A DNA stretch of 64,000 nucleotides from the NCBI GenBank assembly GCA_963833465.1, contig CAWHXW010000004.1, forward strand, positions 248,001 through 312,000, given 5' to 3'. Under the pieces are notes generated by a model. It searched no databases. It was not told the origin of the DNA and worked only from the letters and a program-made list of their open reading frames with translations. Below, piece by piece: positions 58,201 to 64,000 of this stretch (its first letter is position 1; each line of letters starts with the position of its first letter). The translations under genes were made by a program, and so were the position numbers. The DNA comes from Fen-1298 sp963833465 (GTDB taxonomy: Bacteria > Bacteroidota > Ignavibacteria > UBA10030).

Positions 58201-61200
58201 AGTTGAATCCGTTGTCGCTACAGTCAGTTGGCTGTCTGAAGATTTATGAAGTCCACCGTTGGATCCTATCATTTGTAGAAACACTTTTACATGACGAGCA
58301 ACAACTGGTTTATGTGAGACCACGTAATAGACTTTACCAGAAATAGAATTAGCATTCTGTGTAAATGCCCCTAATTTTACATAGATACGCGATTTTGAAA
58401 TATTCGTAGCACCGAAATCATCAACCGTTGTTATAGTGACAGTGTACCAGCCTTCTTTCGGTACTGGGACAAAATACGAGCCGTCAGATAATGTGCGAAC
58501 AGTGTCATGATATGTATCGCCTGGATCCGGCCCGATGACATCAATCGGCACATTGGGTATTGGTTCATTGTTATTATTTTGATCAATGACTATTCCCGTA
58601 ATAGCTCCAGGGAAGAAAACTACTTTAATTGAATCAACTGCCGAGCAAACGTCTGCATCGTTCACACTGACCTTTGCATAGTTTTCAACGATTCCGATTC
58701 CAATTACATTTGCACTTAATGAATCAATTGCATGACCATTCACAGTTGGCACTATGATAGAGTCTAAGCCATTTGAAAATTTCCCGAGGGGAGTGGTAAA
58801 CAAAATTGGTGTTCCATCCGGTTTTGGCAAATTATTAGTGTCACTAGCGAAAGCATCTATTCGTGAATAATGCAGACCGTCACCCAACAAAAGTGATGGA
58901 TTCGCAGTTAATTGTATACGGCAAGATTTGTTCGATACTATTACGCGGGTAATGATCTGTGCAGTTGTATCTTGTGGCGGCGTCAAATCCGATTTCCCGA
59001 TGACATGGTTAACAATTGTATCCTTGTTTGAAAGGTTGATAGGAACATGAACTTTAACAAGGATTGAATCCGATTGTCCAACTATCAGCGAATCTTTATG
59101 GTACGATACAACCTGACCATTGAGTGAAGCATTCGATGTCACACTCAGAGGTGAAAGTGATTTCTTTAATGTATCCACGACTTGAATATTCGTCAGTGTG
59201 ACATTACCGATGTTCTTCAAGCGAATTGTATAGGTTACATCACTATTTACCAGTGCTGTATCGACCGATGCAATCTTTGCAAGGAATAACTTTGGATTTA
59301 CTTTTTGAGGATTAGAAGAATTGCTAACATGAACAACTACTTGGGCTGACTTCGAAATTTCCCTTGCGTTTACATATACAACATTGATGAATTGCAGTCC
59401 ATCAGCTGCGTTATGATTAACTTGTACCAGGTACTTTAATTGTATCTACTTCTCCGATTGTCATTGTGTCCTTTGTCCATCTGACGATATTATGGTAAAG
59501 CTGCCCATTTACTGCACTAATCGGAGCTACATTTTGTAGATTTATTGTATCCACCAAGGAAACATTTGTCAAAGGAATATTTCCCGTGTTATCCAAGCGA
59601 ATGATATAGATGAATGGTTCATCGGCTTTTACCGTATCCTTCGGACTATATTTTGAAGTTGACTTCACCAAAGAAAGATTTGGATTTGCTTTTAACACCT
59701 TTGTTTGTGCCTGCGCCGAAATCGGATAAATCTCATCCGCAGTTATCGTAACATGATTAATAGAGGTATAGCTGGTCAAAGATGTATCTTTGAAAGTTAC
59801 ATCAACCGTGAAAGTTTTAAGCCCAGAAAGTGAATTTAGTTTGCCGATCGTCCATTTAATTAGATGCGCAGTGGAATCCCATTGGCCTCCATTAGAAGCG
59901 CGAACAAAGTTCATAGATGCATCGAGTGTATCAATTAAAGTGGTGTTCGAAATTGGTAGAGTACCGACATTTCGTGCTGTTATCGTATATCTGACCGTAT
60001 CCAATGTGGATGCGTTTATTCGTCCAGTCTTCGATAATAAAATATTTGGATTCGGGATAACCGGACTATTCGAGTTTATAACATAAACACCTACCGAATC
60101 GGGAACATGCATTAGCCGGCTTGCCTTAATCGTAGAATCAGCAGTAACTATTGTATTGGTTCCCATTGGGGGCTTCAAAAACGTATAAACTCCGACAGAA
60201 TCAGTAAATGTGGAATCAATCAAGAATATATTTGCGGCGGTTTTGCGAAGCGCTCCACTGATGGAACCACTGCTTTGACGATACAGATATAGTTTTATAT
60301 TAGGAATTGGAATTGGTTTGCGATCTACGTAGTAGTAAATCGTCCCCGTTGCAATATTTTGCTGAGGTACCGGCTGCCATCCTTTTGAACCGGGAACACT
60401 TACAGTCACAGTTGTAGAAATTGTGACAATTTGATTTAGAGTGTCTTTTGCTGTGATCGTTATTTTATAATTCCCAGAATGCGGAACCATAATTAGATAG
60501 CGGCCGCTTACATTTGTTATAATATTTCCAACTGTATCCCCGGCTGATGTTTTTGCAATGACCTGCGCTCCACTGACAGGTAGATCATAATCATCGTTGA
60601 CAACTAATCCTTTAATAGCGCCGGGATAGAAAACAACATCTAGCGAGTCAAAACGGCTGCAAATGTTTGAATCGCGCGTAGAGACAATAACATGAGCAGT
60701 GAATATCTGATCACCTGTATTTAATGCTCTAAGAGAATCAATGATCCAGCCGCCCTTTGTATACCCAACAATAGAATCTTTTCCATTAGAGAAGAAGCTG
60801 GAAGTTAGCGATGATCTAAAGTACACAGGCGTACCATCCGGTTTAGGATGTCCAAGTGTATCAGAGATATAAGCTGAGATAATCGCCGCTGATATTCCAT
60901 TTCCGATAATTGTATCTGGGTTTATTGAAACACCCATGTGGCATGAATAGTCGATGACGGTCTGAGCGACGATTCGGTACTGAATCAACCACCTTTTCGC
61001 CCTGATCGTAAAATCCGAAAGCATAATTTCTGATAAACGTATTGTTAGGAACGGTCGATACAATTTTCGCTTTCACAAAAACCGTATCTGCAGAGACAGC
61101 TTTTAACGTATCGAATTTCCAAGAGAGCACATTTCCATTTCTCGTTCCACTAGTTGGACTGACAAAACTCAAACTCGTAGAAAGTGTATCTACTATGCGA

Positions 61201-61505
61201 ACATTTGTCAAGGCAGTGTTGCCGATGTTACTAACGAGGATTCTATACAAAACAGTATCCCCAACACGAATATTAGTTTGAGATACTGTTTTAGACAGAA
61301 CCAATTTACCGGGTCCTTGAACAATGATCGATGCTAAATTACTTTTCGTTGTATCCTTCTGACCATTATGAAAAGCAACTATTGCATTTGCAACGTTAAC
61401 GATCTGCGTACCAGATGGGGTCTGAGCGTGTACTGATCTCATTCCGCAGACACTTATCAATCCGGCAACAACTAAGAGCTTAATATGTTTGAATACTTTT
61501 TTCAT
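55258..61505 (-). CDS. Giant DUF11/SdrD-B repeat protein with two OmpA-like domains (two frameshifts at GTAC)
   Basis: Three frames (60861-61505, 59417-61063 and 55258 to about 59430) join into one protein of about 2081 residues when one base is dropped at GGTAC 60976-60980 and one at GTACC 59424-59428. A signal peptide ('LLVVAGLISVCGMRSVHA') is followed by repeated DUF11 units ('VGDTVLYRILVSNIGNTALT') and invasin-like and carboxypeptidase-regulatory-like domains ('GAIKGLVVNDDYDLPVSGAQ'). An SdrD-B-like unit ('GKIFYDNNRNAYQDPGEEG', about 1425) precedes an OmpA domain (about 1560-1680, 'IVGHTDSSPIHTKEFPSNTE', 'LSYARANSVKQYL'). A DUF11 unit, a second OmpA domain (about 1815-1935, 'IEGHTDSNPIHTKDFPSNNE') and a last DUF11 unit follow. 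Both OmpA domains keep the Asp and Arg used to bind diaminopimelate. It is probably a periplasm-tethered envelope protein. Confidence 0.85.
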
Positions 61506-61521
61506 TCAATAAAACCCTTAG

Positions 61522-61549
61522 GTCCAGTCCCGCTCGCGCGGGACTGGAC
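61522..61549. terminator. Perfect 12-bp hairpin between two surface-protein genes
   Basis: GTCCAGTCCCGC - TCGC - GCGGGACTGGAC, twelve uninterrupted pairs with a 4-nt loop. It is 16 bp past the stop of the 61566-63299 gene and 16 bp before the next ATG (61505). On the minus strand it is not followed by a clean T-run (CTAAGGGTTTT), so it could be an attenuating terminator, an mRNA-stabilising hairpin or a REP-like element. Confidence 0.6.
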
Positions 61550-61565
61550 ACCAAGGAAAAAAACA

Positions 61566-63299
61566 TTACAGGATAACTACCCTGAATTTTAAATATCCTT
61601 TTGAGGCCAATGGAGCACCCCATTTACCCTGTGTAAGGGCACCAGCATTATACGTGACCATATACGGGGTATTCTGTGGATTACCCAAAGAGGCGTCGGA
61701 CACTTGTGTCGAATATGTCACACCATCATTAGAGTAATAACCAGAACCAGACACAAAGGACGTATGCGTCGGCACTAGATCCGTAATGAAAATGCTTTGA
61801 GCAGATCCGGAACCTGTGTTATAATAATTAACTACATATTCCAGCGTATCACCCGGTCTCGCCGTACCGTGGACCTTATTGACGGTCTTGCTGACATTCA
61901 TAATCGGTGCTAGCACGGTTAATTTTGACCAAACCGAATCTGCAAATGTATGCGCGATAGACTTAGCTTTGTAGAAAGCGCTGTCTAAAGTACGGTCTGC
62001 AACGTGAGTGCCTGGAGTTGCAATAGCGAAGAAATATACCGTTCCATTCTGCGCAACCGGTTTCGTCGTATATCCTGATGTGACGATACTATCAAGGCTA
62101 CTGCTATACGTTCCATTGGCATCTTTGTCCCAATACACTGCCTTTGTTGTCCAATTTGTAACGGTAGTGTCAAACCATGTTACAACGGCAGTATCTGTCC
62201 TGTTGGCATTGTTTGTGAGTCTCAACACATATTCCATTTGAACTCCGGATTGTGTCGAGTCAGTTACATTATGGTTTGTTAATCCACCGCTCACGGTATC
62301 AATGTTGAGAGTCCATCCAAGTTTCTCGTTAACCGTAACTGGAGTTGGGCCAGCGCCCGCTGTTCTATGGAATCCACCAACACTATCCGTGTATGTCATC
62401 AAAACGGAGTTGTTGATTATAGTTCCTGCAACCGTTCCTGCAACGATGTAAGCTGTAATCTGGAAACCAGCTCCGCGACCAGCGGGAATTGCAAGAGTCT
62501 TGAAATACACAGAATCTGGACTCGTTGCTGTGTGAGTGACAGTTCCGCCGCTATCCGCGCTTGAAGCGACCCAAGTGATATTAGATGGAAGAACATCAAC
62601 GATCTTTACAGTATCGGCGTTTGAAGTTCCGGTATTCAAGAATTTAATTGAATACGTGAAATTATTGCCAACTCCTGGCTGCGCATTATTCGGTGTTGCT
62701 GTTTTTGTTGCAGTACCAAATGTTGTTCTGGAAATTAGCAATGCATTTTTTTGTGTTGCAGTAGTACTAGTGAACTGAGACGGGTCAGCAGTTAAAGTTG
62801 TAGTATCTTTTGTACCGCTAACCGTTCCGTTTGTTGTGAAAATTCGGATAATAACCCAGACACTGCTATCAGCTAAAGCACTATCAGTTAGAGCAATCGT
62901 GCTGGTGATTTCTCCCGGCTGTAAAATTCCGTCTCTGTTTACATCCTTATAAATCTGGACGGATCCATTGAATAGCTGAGAAACTGCGCCTACATTAAAT
63001 GCATCTGTGTAGTTACCATTATTTGTAATCTGCGCAGCGTATGTTACATAACTGCTATCAGCGGCAACAACTGATCGTGTTGTTGGTGTAATTGTAATAC
63101 CCGGTTTTTTATCTACCGTTGTTGACGTAATATTGGAAAGTACCGTATCCATCTGGGTACCTCCGGCGTTTTTATAGGCCGCCTTCGCCTGGTTGGTTAT
63201 AACTGTTCCATAAGGTGTGCCGGCTGCATAAGCGCTCAGAGGAATGAGCAAAATGAGCAGGCAAACAACCCCGAACAGTAAAGCAAATGAGGTTTTCAT
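61566..63299 (-). CDS. Secreted DUF11-repeat protein
   Basis: 577 residues from ATG 63299, preceded by GAAAGG at good distance. A longer in-frame start at 63365 would place a basic leader before the signal peptide. The signal is 'FALLFGVVCLLILLIPLSAY'. The N-terminal unit ('GTVITNQAKAAYKNAGGTQM') matches the N-terminus of the giant protein downstream. Then come repeats of the DUF11 type ('PGVGNNFTYSIKFLNTGTSN', 'RPGDTLEYVVNYYNTGSGSA'). It carries no OmpA domain, sorting motif or membrane anchor that I can see. It ends 'ASKGYLKFRVVIL', much like the end of the upstream neighbour. It is probably an extracellular or periplasmic structural partner. Confidence 0.85.
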   Translation of the reverse strand: MKTSFALLFGVVCLLILLIPLSAYAAGTPYGTVITNQAKAAYKNAGGTQMDTVLSNITSTTVDKKPGITITPTTRSVVAADSSYVTYAAQITNNGNYTDAFNVGAVSQLFNGSVQIYKDVNRDGILQPGEITSTIALTDSALADSSVWVIIRIFTTNGTVSGTKDTTTLTADPSQFTSTTATQKNALLISRTTFGTATKTATPNNAQPGVGNNFTYSIKFLNTGTSNADTVKIVDVLPSNITWVASSADSGGTVTHTATSPDSVYFKTLAIPAGRGAGFQITAYIVAGTVAGTIINNSVLMTYTDSVGGFHRTAGAGPTPVTVNEKLGWTLNIDTVSGGLTNHNVTDSTQSGVQMEYVLRLTNNANRTDTAVVTWFDTTVTNWTTKAVYWDKDANGTYSSSLDSIVTSGYTTKPVAQNGTVYFFAIATPGTHVADRTLDSAFYKAKSIAHTFADSVWSKLTVLAPIMNVSKTVNKVHGTARPGDTLEYVVNYYNTGSGSAQSIFITDLVPTHTSFVSGSGYYSNDGVTYSTQVSDASLGNPQNTPYMVTYNAGALTQGKWGAPLASKGYLKFRVVIL

Positions 63300-63365
63300 T
63301 GTTGTACCTTTCAGATAATTGTTTTTTATTTTAAAATTTTGTTTTATACTTTTTTTTGTTTCCAT

Positions 63366-63538
63366 GTCCTTAACTCCTGTTTAAAAGTTTCAACCGTCCG
63401 GCGGCGACTTTGCAGGCTGCCGTGCTCGCACGGGTGGGGGTTTGGCAGGTTGCCTCGCCCTCGCGAGTGGAAACTTGGATGGCTCACGCGCCCTCCTTTC
63501 TTCCATGATGTTAAACATAGGAACCCTTCGCGGGACTA
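63366..63538. other. GC-rich structured leader between surface-protein genes
   Basis: 173 bp, far more G+C-rich than its surroundings. AAGTTTC (63385-63391) can pair with GAAACTT (63470-63476), enclosing a CCGTG/CACGG hairpin (63420-63433) and other short GC stems. On the minus strand it lies upstream of 61566-63299, so it could be a structured 5' leader or several REP-like hairpins. I cannot assign a known RNA family. Confidence 0.45.
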
Positions 63539-64000
63539 TTATCGAATAACTACTTTGTATCGCACACATCTCTCATCTCCTGATTTTAATATTCTTTTAT
63601 CGTTCCAGTTTAAACTCGTGACAACTCCTAGTGCGGGCGCTTGCGCTTCCTTTCGATTCAATGTCAGTGTCGTTCCATTGGATTCTGCACTTTCTTCAAC
63701 ATATTGTGCCCCTGACGGAATCTGACCAACTAATGAAATATCGGTTGCGACATCGGTACCGATGTTGTGATAATAAAGTGTATATGTTAGCGTATCGCCG
63801 GGATATGCTTTTTGTTTATCCGGCTGTGTTATTATAACTATTTCCGGTGCAGGTTTATTTGTGTTAAAGTATTTCTCCAAGCTCTTTGCTTCTTTTTCAG
63901 CATATCCACTGAAAACAATACTTGTTCCAACCACAGAAAGAGCCATTACTTCGGAACTCTTGCCTGCATCCAATGACGCTTCCTTAGATGTAATCGTAAA
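63539..64000 (-). CDS. DUF11-repeat surface protein, C-terminal part (5' end outside window)
   Basis: The frame is open to the right edge ('FTITSKEASLDAGKSSEVMA'), so only the last 153 residues are present. They include a DUF11 unit ('KQKAYPGDTLTYTLYYHNIG', 'TDVATDISLVGQIPSGAQYV') and end 'RILKSGDERCVRYKVVIR'. The C-terminal 'KVVIR/RVVIL' ending recurs in the next gene, indicating paralogy. It is the first visible gene of the DUF11 cluster that runs down to 52130. An internal TTG at 63973 is not the real start. Confidence 0.8.
   Translation of the reverse strand, partial: FTITSKEASLDAGKSSEVMALSVVGTSIVFSGYAEKEAKSLEKYFNTNKPAPEIVIITQPDKQKAYPGDTLTYTLYYHNIGTDVATDISLVGQIPSGAQYVEESAESNGTTLTLNRKEAQAPALGVVTSLNWNDKRILKSGDERCVRYKVVIR

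Noticed and set aside
47860..59440. Programmed +1 ribosomal frameshifting at GGT-AC in pyrH and the surface genes
   Set aside because: Two of the five cases (60976 and 33581) have the extra base on the other side of GTAC relative to the coding strand. No stimulatory structure or rare-codon context is shared, so a strand-symmetric DNA-level cause fits better.
63366..63538. c-di-GMP-I (GEMM) riboswitch upstream of the DUF11 gene
   Set aside because: Short phrases such as CCAAACC and GCAAAG recall the GEMM core. I could not form the required P2 hairpin with its GNRA loop or the expected spacing, so I do not call it.
1..64000. CRISPR array, prophage, insertion sequence or rRNA operon
   Set aside because: I saw no regularly spaced short repeats, transposase or integrase motifs, phage structural genes or rRNA-like sequence in the window.

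Overview
The window is bacterial, AT-rich and densely coded, and almost every gene lies on the minus strand. I infer a member of the FCB group close to Chlorobi/Ignavibacteria. The grounds are the Chlorobium-type EF-P loop (TPGNLRAF), the linked efp-accB-accC genes, the giant secreted modular surface proteins and the general protein style. This placement is not proven.

Layout. 1-8401 is one uninterrupted reading frame of at least 2800 codons. It encodes a secreted surface protein built of three ~930-residue super-modules and runs off the left edge. Upstream of it (8457-12451) sit two receiver-only response regulators, a NarL/LuxR-type regulator and a PAS-PAS-GAF histidine kinase, which together look like its control circuit. 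12490-15445 carries gcvH, accC, accB and efp. 15809-16913 is a receiver-kinase gene split by one base. 16931-19985 holds a flippase, a thioesterase and accA. 20010-39074 is a large envelope-polysaccharide locus: phosphoglycosyl transferase, glycosyltransferases, aminotransferase, UDP-GlcNAc epimerase, ligase, flippase, two Wzz-like chain-length proteins, Wza-like exporter, RfbB and an RmlC-like cupin. Between 27.7 and 35.7 kb nearly all of its genes are broken by frameshifts. 39300-50747 is housekeeping: argS, rsfS, polA, PspC-type membrane proteins, frr, pyrH, tsf, rpsB, rpsI and rplM. 50840-52019 is a decayed stretch with a tRNA 3' remnant. 52130-64000 is a second surface cluster of DUF11-repeat secreted proteins: one giant protein with two OmpA-like domains, and a predicted outer-membrane beta-barrel immediately downstream.

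Two points deserve attention. First, about 19 single-base shifts can be read in otherwise good genes, including the essential pyrH. Five of them, in unrelated genes, fall on the same context: an extra base flanking the palindrome GTAC (GGTAC or GTACC). A shared DNA-level cause, such as base modification disturbing sequencing, is likelier than five independent mutations. Second, the surface cluster at 52-64 kb looks like one envelope-spanning apparatus (DUF11/SdrD-B stalk, two peptidoglycan-binding domains, barrel partner) that I cannot match to a named system.
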